A stretch of DNA of 64,000 nucleotides, from contig JASGJE010000006.1 of assembly GCA_049840875.1 (NCBI GenBank), positions 1 to 64,000 on the forward strand, given 5' to 3'. Position numbers and translations under genes: made by a program. Below, in pieces: positions 1 through 7,794 of this stretch. The notes beneath the pieces are model-generated. The model did no database searches and had not been told where the DNA came from. It saw only the letters and a program-made list of their open reading frames with translations. The number at the start of each line of letters is the position of its first letter. Position 1 is the stretch's first letter. Source of the stretch: JAFDYH01 sp049840875. Its GTDB lineage: Bacteria > Bacteroidota > Bacteroidia > Chitinophagales > Chitinophagaceae.

Positions 1-1392
1 CACACGGGCTATGATCGCGTTATACAGTGAATTGATATAATTTGTCTGAGCCGTTTTCATATCAGTCTGCGACTGGTTAATTTCAGTTTGAGAACCTGTA
101 CCTGCTTCGAATTTCTTTTTTGTTTGCTGGTATACACTCTCTCCTAGCGTCATATTTCTCTTTTGGTAATCAAGACTTGAAATAGCAGAGGAAAAATTAT
201 TTTTTGCCGTCTGTATTTCGTTATCAATATTGATTTTTAAAGATTCTTGTTCATTGTGTGATTTCTGTAGCGCTAATCTTGCCTCTTCGATTCTGGCATT
301 CCTGGAAAAGCCGCTGAAGATGGGTACATTAAGGTTCAACGATATCGCAGAAATGTTAAACCAATCTCCTTTGCCAAAAAAATTAAAATTGTTTCGTTGC
401 GCATTTTTATTGTAATAACCATTGAGATTTAAAGTAGGCAACTTAGCAAGTTTGTACCTGCTTACATTATATTCTGCCAGTCTTATACCCAAATCTGAAT
501 ATTGATATTCTTTGCGTTGTGAGTAATCAAAATTGTTCGTTTCCAACATACCTTCTTTTACCTGTTCATCATTCAATGTATCTGTCAAGATCAGCGAGTC
601 CCTGACCGGCATTCCGATCAGCACTTTAAGGCCCAGGTATCCATTATTCACCTGGTTAAGCGCATTCGTTTTTTCTGTTTGCAGGTTAGCCAACTGTACA
701 CCCACTTTATCCAAATCCAGTTTTTCAGCAAAACCATTATCATACATGATCTTGGTATCGTGTTGTAACTTATTGAGTAAGTCAATATTTGCATCGAGCA
801 ACTCAATCTGGGTTTTACTGACTACTAATTGATAATAGACTTTGTAAATATTCGCTTTGATGGTTTCCTCGGTTACTTCAGCCTTCTTCTGTGAAAATTC
901 TACCGCGGCAGATCTTGCCCGCAGGCCTACGAATACTTGTCCGTCAAAAATTATCTGGCTAAGTGAAACACCGGCGGTCGCCGACCATTTAGTTCCGAAT
1001 TGTGCGGCAATGAAACCAAAGTCTGCCGGCATCTGAATAGGGTTTCCATTGCCATCTTTTACGCCCTCTTGTACCAGCACCTGGTACGTAGCCGGCGATA
1101 TAAAGTTTGGAATAACCTGGGTGGCGACATACGGATTATAAGTGGTACCTGCCGATGCTGAAATCTGCGGATAGGCAGTACCCGTAAGTTCTTTGTTTGT
1201 TTGCTCCTGTATTTTCACATCGAGCAATGCATTTTTTACCTGCACGTTATGTTTCTTAGCGTAATCTACTGCCTGCTGAATGGAAAACTGATGCATTTCA
1301 TTTAATGCGTCGGCTTTCTGTTGAGAAATACCTGCAAATGGTAACAATGCCCATCCGGCAATCCACATCCATTTTTTTCTACCTTGTTTCAT
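1..1392 (-). CDS. TolC-family outer membrane efflux protein, C-terminus beyond the left edge
   Basis: This is the outer membrane channel of a tripartite efflux system. About 464 codons are visible, starting with a signal peptide (positively charged MKQGRKK, hydrophobic stretch, GISQQ cleavage region). The first mature segment has the usual TolC-type opening (FSIQQAVDYAKKHNVQVKN). The rest shows alternating long helices and short strands, with the second structural repeat recognisable at LPTLNLNGYYNKNA and VPIFSGFSRNARIEEA. The reading frame is open to position 1, so the last part of the protein is missing here. The start ATG (1390-1392) lies inside the last codons of the tetR gene, a 14-base overlap that implies one operon and translational coupling. 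A periplasmic adaptor and an RND or ABC pump would be expected next, outside the window; this is inference from the usual operon pattern. Confidence 0.9.
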   Translation of the reverse strand, partial: MKQGRKKWMWIAGWALLPFAGISQQKADALNEMHQFSIQQAVDYAKKHNVQVKNALLDVKIQEQTNKELTGTAYPQISASAGTTYNPYVATQVIPNFISPATYQVLVQEGVKDGNGNPIQMPADFGFIAAQFGTKWSATAGVSLSQIIFDGQVFVGLRARSAAVEFSQKKAEVTEETIKANIYKVYYQLVVSKTQIELLDANIDLLNKLQHDTKIMYDNGFAEKLDLDKVGVQLANLQTEKTNALNQVNNGYLGLKVLIGMPVRDSLILTDTLNDEQVKEGMLETNNFDYSQRKEYQYSDLGIRLAEYNVSRYKLAKLPTLNLNGYYNKNAQRNNFNFFGKGDWFNISAISLNLNVPIFSGFSRNARIEEARLALQKSHNEQESLKINIDNEIQTAKNNFSSAISSLDYQKRNMTLGESVYQQTKKKFEAGTGSQTEINQSQTDMKTAQTNYINSLYNAIIARV

Positions 1393-2014
1393 TGTGCTGT
1401 AATTGTTTTTCTCTTTGTTGAGTATATTTCTGAATCAGTTTCAATCCCTTTGGTGTAACAAGGCCATGCAAAAAATTCATCGTCGTTTCCTTTACCATTT
1501 CTGCCAGGCCATGCTTACCCGGCGGCAACAGTTCCGGATTAAACGTTAAAAAAATTGATGCAATTCTGAACCGGCTCATGATATCGGTATTCAATTCCGG
1601 TCTGTAATAGCCTTCTTCTACACCTTTATCTAAATTCTCCTTTACTAACTTGTAGAGAAATTTATTTTTATGATCGCTTATTTTTTTAAATGCAGAAGGA
1701 TGATATTTCTGCAGCTCAAATAACATTGTCGGGTTCATCACTTTCAGCATCTCCAATACCATATCCGTCGCAATGAATATTTCGTGAACGGGATTTTCAC
1801 TTTTCTCCCGGTGCTGATAACATTCTTCTTCACTTCCGTGCAATTCAATATTAATCACGGCATCTACCAATGCATCTTTGTCGGTGAAGAAATGATAAAT
1901 CGTTTTTTTGCTGATGCCCAACTGTGATGCTATTTCATCCATGCTTATACTGCGGATACCGTAACGCATAAACATTTCGTGAGCCTTTTGTACTATTCGT
2001 TCCTGTTGATCCAT
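1379..2014 (-). CDS. TetR/AcrR family transcriptional repressor of the efflux operon
   Basis: A 211-residue one-component regulator. Residues about 7-53 form the TetR DNA-binding domain, with the helix-turn-helix in ISMDEIASQLGISKKTIYHFF followed by DKDALVDAVI. The remaining helical part is the ligand-binding and dimer domain; its ligand cannot be told from sequence. The last codons overlap the start of the tolC-like gene. Its own promoter carries a perfect 11-bp inverted repeat that covers the -33 region and spacer, so autorepression and control of the downstream efflux genes are likely. The inducer is unknown. Confidence 0.93.
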   Translation of the reverse strand: MDQQERIVQKAHEMFMRYGIRSISMDEIASQLGISKKTIYHFFTDKDALVDAVINIELHGSEEECYQHREKSENPVHEIFIATDMVLEMLKVMNPTMLFELQKYHPSAFKKISDHKNKFLYKLVKENLDKGVEEGYYRPELNTDIMSRFRIASIFLTFNPELLPPGKHGLAEMVKETTMNFLHGLVTPKGLKLIQKYTQQREKQLQHNETR

Positions 2015-2033
2015 ATTTCACAAAAATCGGCCA

Positions 2034-2064
2034 CAAAACTATGGAAACTTTTTTCGTTACCAAA
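2034..2064 (-). promoter_or_regulatory. Promoter of the tetR-tolC operon
   Basis: Read on the minus strand, TTTG (plus-strand CAAA at 2061-2064), exactly 19 bases, then TAGTTTTG (plus-strand CAAAACTA at 2034-2041). This matches the Bacteroidota promoter pattern TTTG-N19-21-TAnnTTTG with no mismatch. It lies 19 bases upstream of the tetR ATG. It is the best promoter match in the window. Confidence 0.8.
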
Positions 2065-2072
2065 GTTTCCAT
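2041..2072. promoter_or_regulatory. Probable TetR operator, 11-bp perfect inverted repeat
   Basis: The arms ATGGAAACTTT (2041-2051) and AAAGTTTCCAT (2062-2072) are perfect inverted copies separated by 10 bases. The site covers the -33 box and spacer of the tetR promoter and touches the -7 box, which is where a repressor would block RNA polymerase. That the adjacent TetR protein binds here is inference from position and symmetry. Confidence 0.75.
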
Positions 2073-2131
2073 CCATTTTTCTCTCCGTTTATCACAATTT
2101 CTTAATAAACAGATGTTCGTTTAAGGCTTCA

Positions 2132-2139
2132 TACATTTG
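2132..2139 (+). promoter_or_regulatory. -7 promoter element upstream of the DUF502 gene
   Basis: TACATTTG matches the Bacteroidota -7 consensus TAnnTTTG and ends 10 bases before the ATG at 2150. No good -33 TTTG is seen. The position supports the start at 2150 over any earlier one, because an upstream start would lie before the promoter. Confidence 0.55.
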
Positions 2140-2149
2140 CACAAAAAAC

Positions 2150-2752
2150 ATGGCTGTGCCACCAAAGAAGAGGGAAAAGGGAACATTCAAAAAAGTAGTC
2201 AACTATTTTATACAAGGCATTATTATTCTGGCGCCTATAGGCATTACAGCCTATCTTCTTTACTGGCTTTTTGATAAGGTGGATGGTATTTTAAGACCTT
2301 ATGTAAACATCCCCGGTCTCGGCTTTGCGATCATTATTCTTTTTGTAGTGCTGGTCGGCTGGGTCAGTTCCAATTACCTGATGGGCAGCCTGATTAATTT
2401 TTTTGATCACTGGCTGGAAAGAACGCCTGGTATCAAGTTTATTTATTCATCGATAAAAGATTTCTTTGAAGCTTTTGCTGGTGACAAGCGAAAATTCAAT
2501 AAATCTGTTTTAATAAATGTATTTGCTGATAACGTGTGGATTATCGGTTTTGTAACAGATGAAGAATTGCAAAAGTTCAATTTAGGTGCAGAAATGATTT
2601 CAGTTTATGTGCCACAGGCTTATAATTTTGCCGGTCAATTATATTTATTGCCAAAAGAAAGGGTAAAGGCAATTGAAGATATTACATCGGGCCAATCAAT
2701 GAAATATGCAGTAACCGGCGGCGTGGTGGAATTGGATGATACGAATGAATGA
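2150..2752 (+). CDS. DUF502 family integral membrane protein
   Basis: A 200-residue protein of the DUF502 family, function unknown. A basic N-terminus (PPKKREKGTFKK) is followed by a first membrane segment around residues 20-41 (IIILAPIGITAYLLYWLF) and a second around 52-75 (FAIIILFVVLVGWVSSNYL). The soluble part contains the family motifs RTPGIKFIYSSIKDFFEAF and the strand-rich GFVTDEELQ and YLLPKERV segments. The frame is open further upstream, but the ATG at 2150 fits the family N-terminus and sits just after a -7 box. The gene is divergent from tetR and separated from it by 135 bases, so the TetR operator could also influence it, but nothing shows this. Confidence 0.85.
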   Translation: MAVPPKKREKGTFKKVVNYFIQGIIILAPIGITAYLLYWLFDKVDGILRPYVNIPGLGFAIIILFVVLVGWVSSNYLMGSLINFFDHWLERTPGIKFIYSSIKDFFEAFAGDKRKFNKSVLINVFADNVWIIGFVTDEELQKFNLGAEMISVYVPQAYNFAGQLYLLPKERVKAIEDITSGQSMKYAVTGGVVELDDTNE

Positions 2753-2757
2753 CCAAA

Positions 2758-2781
2758 GACGATGGACAATTGTCAATCGTC
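2758..2781. repeat. Imperfect 24-bp palindrome after the DUF502 gene
   Basis: GACGATGGACAA followed by TTGTCAATCGTC: symmetric apart from one mismatched pair. There is no U-run after it, so it is not a classic terminator. Short palindromes of this flavour are common between Bacteroidota genes; it could be a transcription end structure or a dispersed repeat. Confidence 0.4.
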
Positions 2782-2872
2782 AAATGAAACAGGCTTTTTC
2801 TTTGAATCTCGTCTAGATCTTCAAGCATAAAATCAATAAATTAATTTTTGGTTTACCGGAAATAATTGATTG

Positions 2873-3835
2873 ATGAAAAAAATATTTCTTTCGCTGATTT
2901 TTATATCAGTTACGACTACCTGCTTTTGCTGGGGTTTTTATGGTCATCGGAAAATAAATAGTACCGCGATATTTTTATTGCCTCCGCAAATGATGGTGTT
3001 GTATAAATCAAACGTGGACTTTATTACAGAACACGCTGTCGATCCCGATAAAAGGCGATATATTTTGCCGCAGGAAGGTGCAAGACATTTTATAGATATT
3101 GACAACTACGGCGCTTATCCTTATAGTTCGTTACCAAGAAAATGGAAAGACGCTGTTGCAAAATTCGGAGAAGATAGCTTGCAGGCTAATGGTATTGGTC
3201 CCTGGTGGGTGCAGATCATGTTGCAACGACTCACGGATGCGTTCAAAGAAAAAAACCAGGTAAAAATTTTAAAGTTGTCGGCAGAGTTGGGACATTATAT
3301 TGCTGATCTGCATGTACCGCTACATGCCAGTAGCAATCATGATGGGCAACTAACAGATCAGAAAGGCATACATGGTTTCTGGGAAAGCCGTATTCCGGAA
3401 TTGCTTGCAGATAAAGAATGGGATTTCCTTATTGGCAAAGCAGAATATATCAGCAACCCATCCGATTATATCTGGAAACGCGTATTAGAAAGTGGCGCAG
3501 CAGCCGATACTGTTTTGAAAACGGAAAAGCGCCTCAGTCAACTATTTCCCGGTGATAAAAAGTATTCCTTTGAAGAAAGAAACGGTGTAGTCGTACGGCA
3601 ATTTTCATCCGCGTATTCTAAACTATACAATGAAAAACTGGGAGGAATGATTGAACGGAGAATGCGCCAATCAATTTATTCCGTTGCTTCATTCTGGTAT
3701 ACGGCGTGGGTAAATGCAGGCCAACCGGATCTCACAAAGCTCACGAACAAAGATTTCAATACTGAAGAACTGAAAGAGTTTGATGAATTAAACTCTGCAT
3801 GGAACAATAGCAAAACTCGTGAAGACCATGAGTAA
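2873..3835 (+). CDS. Secreted S1/P1-nuclease / zinc phospholipase C-fold protein
   Basis: A 320-residue exported protein. The signal peptide is followed by a mature N-terminus close to WGFYGHRKIN, and Trp1 at the mature end is a zinc ligand in the S1/P1 nuclease and zinc phospholipase C superfamily. The main metal motif is GHYIADLHVPLHA at about residues 140-152 (H141, D145, H151), followed by an HGFWESRIPE motif, also typical of the superfamily. The product is probably a zinc-dependent hydrolase of nucleic acids or phosphodiesters; the substrate is not resolvable. A TTG lies directly before the ATG at 2873; the ATG is preferred. It is followed by a phosphoesterase gene, suggesting phosphate scavenging. 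Confidence 0.7.
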   Translation: MKKIFLSLIFISVTTTCFCWGFYGHRKINSTAIFLLPPQMMVLYKSNVDFITEHAVDPDKRRYILPQEGARHFIDIDNYGAYPYSSLPRKWKDAVAKFGEDSLQANGIGPWWVQIMLQRLTDAFKEKNQVKILKLSAELGHYIADLHVPLHASSNHDGQLTDQKGIHGFWESRIPELLADKEWDFLIGKAEYISNPSDYIWKRVLESGAAADTVLKTEKRLSQLFPGDKKYSFEERNGVVVRQFSSAYSKLYNEKLGGMIERRMRQSIYSVASFWYTAWVNAGQPDLTKLTNKDFNTEELKEFDELNSAWNNSKTREDHE

Positions 3836-3931
3836 AATGCTAAGGAAAAATTAATCTCTTCGAAAACAACAGAAGCTGAATTAGTATTATTTTTCATTTT
3901 TATTCTCTTATTCGTCCATCCAGGTTCTGTT

Positions 3932-5269
3932 ATGAAAAAAATAATCGCACTCGTCACTTTGGCTTTTGTATTGTCACAATCGCATGCACAGACTACTCAA
4001 AAAAACTTTTCAGTATTACGCGGCCCTTATTTGCAAATGGGTAATCAAACAGCCATTACATTAAAGTGGAGAACGGATATTCCCGCCAGCACACGATTCG
4101 AAGTGGGCACCGAACATGGTGTTTACACTGTAAAGGCAAATAATAAATCACTTGTAAAAGAACATGAGATACGAATTACAGGTTTAAAGCCGGATACGAA
4201 ATATTATTATCGCTTCGGCAGTATTAAAACAATCGTACAGGATGGAGAAGATAATTTTTTTGTAACGGCCCCACCTGCTACTACGAAACGAAAAATCCGT
4301 GTTGTAGCATTCGGAGATTGTGGAAGGAATGATAATTCGTATCAATCAGGAGCACTATCGTCTTATATCAATTATGCGGGTGATCATACTGCAGAAGTTT
4401 TATTATTACTCGGTGATAATGCATATAACAGAGGAACAGATTCTGAATACCAGGTTAACTATTTCAACATTTATGGCCCGAACATTCTAAAAAACCATGT
4501 GCTTTTTCCTGCACCGGGCAATCATGATTATGCGAATAATGACGCACGACAACACGATCATAAAATTCCTTACTATTCTATTTTTTCAAATCCTTCTGCC
4601 GCACAATGCGGCGGTGTTGCATCCGGTACTGAGGCTTATTATTCGTGGGATCGTGGTAATATCCATTTTCTTTCTCTTGATTCTTATGGATTGGAGAATA
4701 ATGGAACAACAAGGATTTATGATACATTGGGTGCGCAGGTGAAATGGATAAAAAAAGATCTTGCAGCCAATAAAAAACCATGGGTGATTTGTTACTGGCA
4801 TCACCCCCCTTATACAATGGGAAGTCATAATTCCGACCAGGAAATGGATCTCTTTCACATCCGTCAAAATTTTATCCGCATACTGGAAAGAATGGGGGTT
4901 GACCTGATTATATGCGGCCACAGTCATAATTATGAACGTTCTTATTTATTAAAAGGCCATTACGGAATGGAAGGTACATTTGACACGACATCATTTGCAG
5001 TGAGCACAAGCAGTGGCAAAGACAATGGTAGCAATAATTCAGCGCCTTATATCACTCATAAAGGAGCCTATCATGGAACTGTATATGTAGTTGCTGGCTC
5101 AGCTGGTGCAAGTGGTAGCACCCAGGCAGGTTATCCTCATAATGCAATGCCGTTTTCAGTAAACGATGGCGGCGCTTTCTATTTTGAAGTAGAGGATAAT
5201 CGCCTCGACGCAAAATTTCTTCGTCGCACCGGCGAAGTATGGGATCAGTTTACGATTATAAAAAACTAG
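3932..5269 (+). CDS. Secreted purple acid phosphatase-like metallophosphoesterase
   Basis: A 445-residue exported enzyme with a clear signal peptide (MKKIIALVTLAFVLSQSHAQ). Residues about 28-115 form a fibronectin-III-like purple acid phosphatase N-domain (GPYLQMGNQTAITLKWRT, TKYYYRFGS). The calcineurin-type domain follows with all metal motifs in order: GDCGR with D129, GDNAYNRG, GNHDYAN, WHHPPY and GHSHNYERS. The enzyme would hydrolyse phosphomonoesters in the periplasm or outside the cell. It lies 96 bases after the S1/P1-like gene on the same strand. The substrate range is inferred only at family level. Confidence 0.88.
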   Translation: MKKIIALVTLAFVLSQSHAQTTQKNFSVLRGPYLQMGNQTAITLKWRTDIPASTRFEVGTEHGVYTVKANNKSLVKEHEIRITGLKPDTKYYYRFGSIKTIVQDGEDNFFVTAPPATTKRKIRVVAFGDCGRNDNSYQSGALSSYINYAGDHTAEVLLLLGDNAYNRGTDSEYQVNYFNIYGPNILKNHVLFPAPGNHDYANNDARQHDHKIPYYSIFSNPSAAQCGGVASGTEAYYSWDRGNIHFLSLDSYGLENNGTTRIYDTLGAQVKWIKKDLAANKKPWVICYWHHPPYTMGSHNSDQEMDLFHIRQNFIRILERMGVDLIICGHSHNYERSYLLKGHYGMEGTFDTTSFAVSTSSGKDNGSNNSAPYITHKGAYHGTVYVVAGSAGASGSTQAGYPHNAMPFSVNDGGAFYFEVEDNRLDAKFLRRTGEVWDQFTIIKN

Positions 5270-5356
5270 AGAGAAGGTAACTAGGCATTGAAGCAACAAG
5301 GCAGGAGGCACGACGCAAGGGCTATGCTTTTAGCCTTCAGCTTTACGCATTTTCGT

Positions 5357-5364
5357 TACTTTTG
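5357..5364 (+). promoter_or_regulatory. -7 promoter element upstream of serC
   Basis: TACTTTTG matches TAnnTTTG and ends 23 bases before the serC ATG. No convincing -33 box. Upstream (5270-5345) is a low-complexity stretch rich in AAGGCA/AGGCAC words that resembles the DNA after the tetX-like gene near 42950. Confidence 0.5.
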
Positions 5365-5387
5365 CGCTTCAATTTTTCACGATTAAC

Positions 5388-6479
5388 ATGCAAACTACAG
5401 TGAGCGCAACGGTACATAATTTTAACTCTGGTCCATCGGTTCTTCCAAAAGAGGTTTTTGAACAGGCCAGCCAGGCCATTCTCGACTTTAATAATACAGG
5501 TTTATCGATATTGGAAATAGGTCATCGTACTTCATTGTTCGAATCAGTAATGAATGAGGCGATTCAGTTGGTAAAAGACCTGATGCAACTGGATGCCGAT
5601 CATGAAGTATTGTTCCTACATGGTGGTGCAACGACACAATTTATGCAGGTACCGATGAATTTGCTGAATGAAAATGAAGTAGCTGCTTATACGGATACAG
5701 GTACGTGGGGATCGAAAGCTACCAAAGAAGCTAAGCTATTCGGTCATGTAGAAGTTGTGGGTTCTACAAAGGATACGAATTATACCAGCATACCGAAAAA
5801 TATAACGGTTACACCTACTGCCGCTTATCTGCACATTACAACAAATGAAACAATCGCCGGTACTCAATGGCATGAACTTCCTTATAATTGTGGTGTGCCG
5901 CTTGTTGCAGATATGAGCAGCGATATTCTGAGCCGCGTATTAGATTTCAATAAGTTTGATCTGATCTATGCAGGTGCACAGAAAAATATGGGCGCCGCCG
6001 GTGTGAATATTGTTATCGTCAATAAAAACATCCTGGGAAAAGTAAAAAGAAATATCCCTTCTATACTTGATTATCGCAATCATATTAAGGAACACAGCAT
6101 GATGAATACACCACCGGTATTTGCCGTGTATGTTGCAATGCTCACGTTGCGCTGGCTGAAAAATAAAGGTGGCGTTGCGGCGATTGAAAAAGAGAATGAC
6201 AAGAAAACAAATCTCTTTTACAATACACTGGATAGTCTACCAATATTTACCGGCACTGTTGCGAAAGAAGATCGCAGTAAGATGAATGCAGTCTTTATCA
6301 TGAAAGATCCTGCATTAGAAAAAGAATTTGGTGATCTCTGCAAAACGGAAGGAATGATCGGCATAAAAGGCCATCGCAGTGTTGGCGGGTTCCGTGTATC
6401 TATGTACAATGCATTATCGATAGACAGTGTGATTGCAATTACAGATTTGATGAAGGAGTTTGCAAAGAAGAAGGGATAA
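5388..6479 (+). CDS. serC: Phosphoserine aminotransferase
   Basis: A 363-residue class V aminotransferase that makes 3-phosphoserine from 3-phosphohydroxypyruvate with glutamate as amino donor; it also serves pyridoxine synthesis in some bacteria. The N-terminus contains the family signature NFNSGPSVLP, and the PLP lysine is K199 in YAGAQKNMGAAG. HGGATTQFMQVPMNLL and GHRSVGGFRVSMYNAL are also typical. Length matches the family. The next gene, 27 bases downstream, encodes DUF1015; serA, which is often near this pair, is not in the window. Confidence 0.95.
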   Translation: MQTTVSATVHNFNSGPSVLPKEVFEQASQAILDFNNTGLSILEIGHRTSLFESVMNEAIQLVKDLMQLDADHEVLFLHGGATTQFMQVPMNLLNENEVAAYTDTGTWGSKATKEAKLFGHVEVVGSTKDTNYTSIPKNITVTPTAAYLHITTNETIAGTQWHELPYNCGVPLVADMSSDILSRVLDFNKFDLIYAGAQKNMGAAGVNIVIVNKNILGKVKRNIPSILDYRNHIKEHSMMNTPPVFAVYVAMLTLRWLKNKGGVAAIEKENDKKTNLFYNTLDSLPIFTGTVAKEDRSKMNAVFIMKDPALEKEFGDLCKTEGMIGIKGHRSVGGFRVSMYNALSIDSVIAITDLMKEFAKKKG

Positions 6480-6506
6480 TATTTACCAACACTTAAAGTT
6501 CTTTTA

Positions 6507-7727
6507 ATGGCCCATATACAACCTTTTAAAGCCCTACGCCCGAAAGCTGAACTGGCGCAACAGGTAGCATCAAGACCATACGATGTGTTAAACAGTGAAG
6601 AAGCAAGAGAAGAAGCAACCAATAATCCGCTTTCATTTCTTCATGTCACCAAGTCCGAGATTGATTTACCTTCTAATATCGATACACACACAGCAGAAGT
6701 ATATAACAAAGCAAGCGAAAACCTGCAGCAACTCATTGCAAACGGAACGCTTGAACAGGAAGATAAGCCCTGCTATTATATTTATCAACTGATCATGAAT
6801 GGGCGGTCGCAGACAGGGCTGGTTTGTGTATCATCTGTTGAAGATTATTTTAATGATGTCATTAAAAAGCACGAGTTCACAAGACCTGAAAAAGAAAAAG
6901 ACCGTATCGATCATATGCGCACGATCAAAGCGCAAACCGGGAATGTGTTTCTCGCCTATCGTGATGTGGCCGACATAAACGCCATTATCAGCAAATGGAA
7001 AAATGACAACAAGCCGGTGTATGATTTTATCGCTGATGATGGCATCCGCCATAGCATATGGGTTATTAATCACCCATCAGTAAATGAATCCATCACCCGT
7101 GCGTTTGCGGCAGAAGTACCATTTACATATATAGCAGACGGACATCATCGTGCAGCATCTGCTGCTAAAGTGAGCCTGCAATTACCCGATAGTACCGCAG
7201 CGAAATATTTCCTGACAACTATATTTCCGGCGAGTGAGTTGGCCATTATGGACTACAACCGATTGGTAAAAGACCTGAATGGGCTGAGTGCGGAAGATTT
7301 CATCAGCGCATTACACGATGATTTTACAATTACAGAAAGTCCTGAACCTGTAAAACCGGAACGACTGCATGAATTCGGCATGTATCTCGATGGTAAATGG
7401 TATATTCTTACCAGCAGGCCGGGAACATTCAGCGAAGATCCGATTGGAGTGCTTGACGTTACCATTCTGTCAAATCATGTTCTGGATAAAATATTGGGCA
7501 TCGAAGATCAACGTACAGATAAGCGTATTGATTTTGTTGGAGGTATTCGGGGATTATCCGAATTGGAAAAAAGAGTGAATAGCGGTGAAATGAAAGTGGC
7601 GTTTAGTTTATATCCCGTCAGCATCCAGCAATTGTTTGATATTGCCGATAGTGGAAATGTAATGCCTCCGAAAAGTACATGGTTTGAGCCAAAGCTTCGC
7701 GATGGGCTATTGACCCATTTGATCTGA
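6507..7727 (+). CDS. DUF1015 family protein, serine-operon partner
   Basis: A 406-residue cytoplasmic protein of the DUF1015 family. Recognisable landmarks are the N-terminal FKALRPKAELAQQVASRPYDVL, the HEFTRPEKEKDRIDHM motif and the histidine-rich YIADGHHRAASA. The biochemical role of the family is not established to my knowledge, but its genes recur beside serA or serC, which points to serine or phosphoserine metabolism. The 27-base gap to serC indicates co-transcription. A weak hairpin (about 7734-7762) follows the stop. Confidence 0.85.
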   Translation: MAHIQPFKALRPKAELAQQVASRPYDVLNSEEAREEATNNPLSFLHVTKSEIDLPSNIDTHTAEVYNKASENLQQLIANGTLEQEDKPCYYIYQLIMNGRSQTGLVCVSSVEDYFNDVIKKHEFTRPEKEKDRIDHMRTIKAQTGNVFLAYRDVADINAIISKWKNDNKPVYDFIADDGIRHSIWVINHPSVNESITRAFAAEVPFTYIADGHHRAASAAKVSLQLPDSTAAKYFLTTIFPASELAIMDYNRLVKDLNGLSAEDFISALHDDFTITESPEPVKPERLHEFGMYLDGKWYILTSRPGTFSEDPIGVLDVTILSNHVLDKILGIEDQRTDKRIDFVGGIRGLSELEKRVNSGEMKVAFSLYPVSIQQLFDIADSGNVMPPKSTWFEPKLRDGLLTHLI

Positions 7728-7794
7728 TCACAGGAACATAGAACTATTTGTTCTATTGGTTCTTTCGGCTACAGGTTTTATTCAATTGTAAGCA

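Noticed and set aside
230..832. Two plus-strand frames inside the tolC-like gene
   Set aside because: They are antisense to a long coding region with clear TolC motifs.
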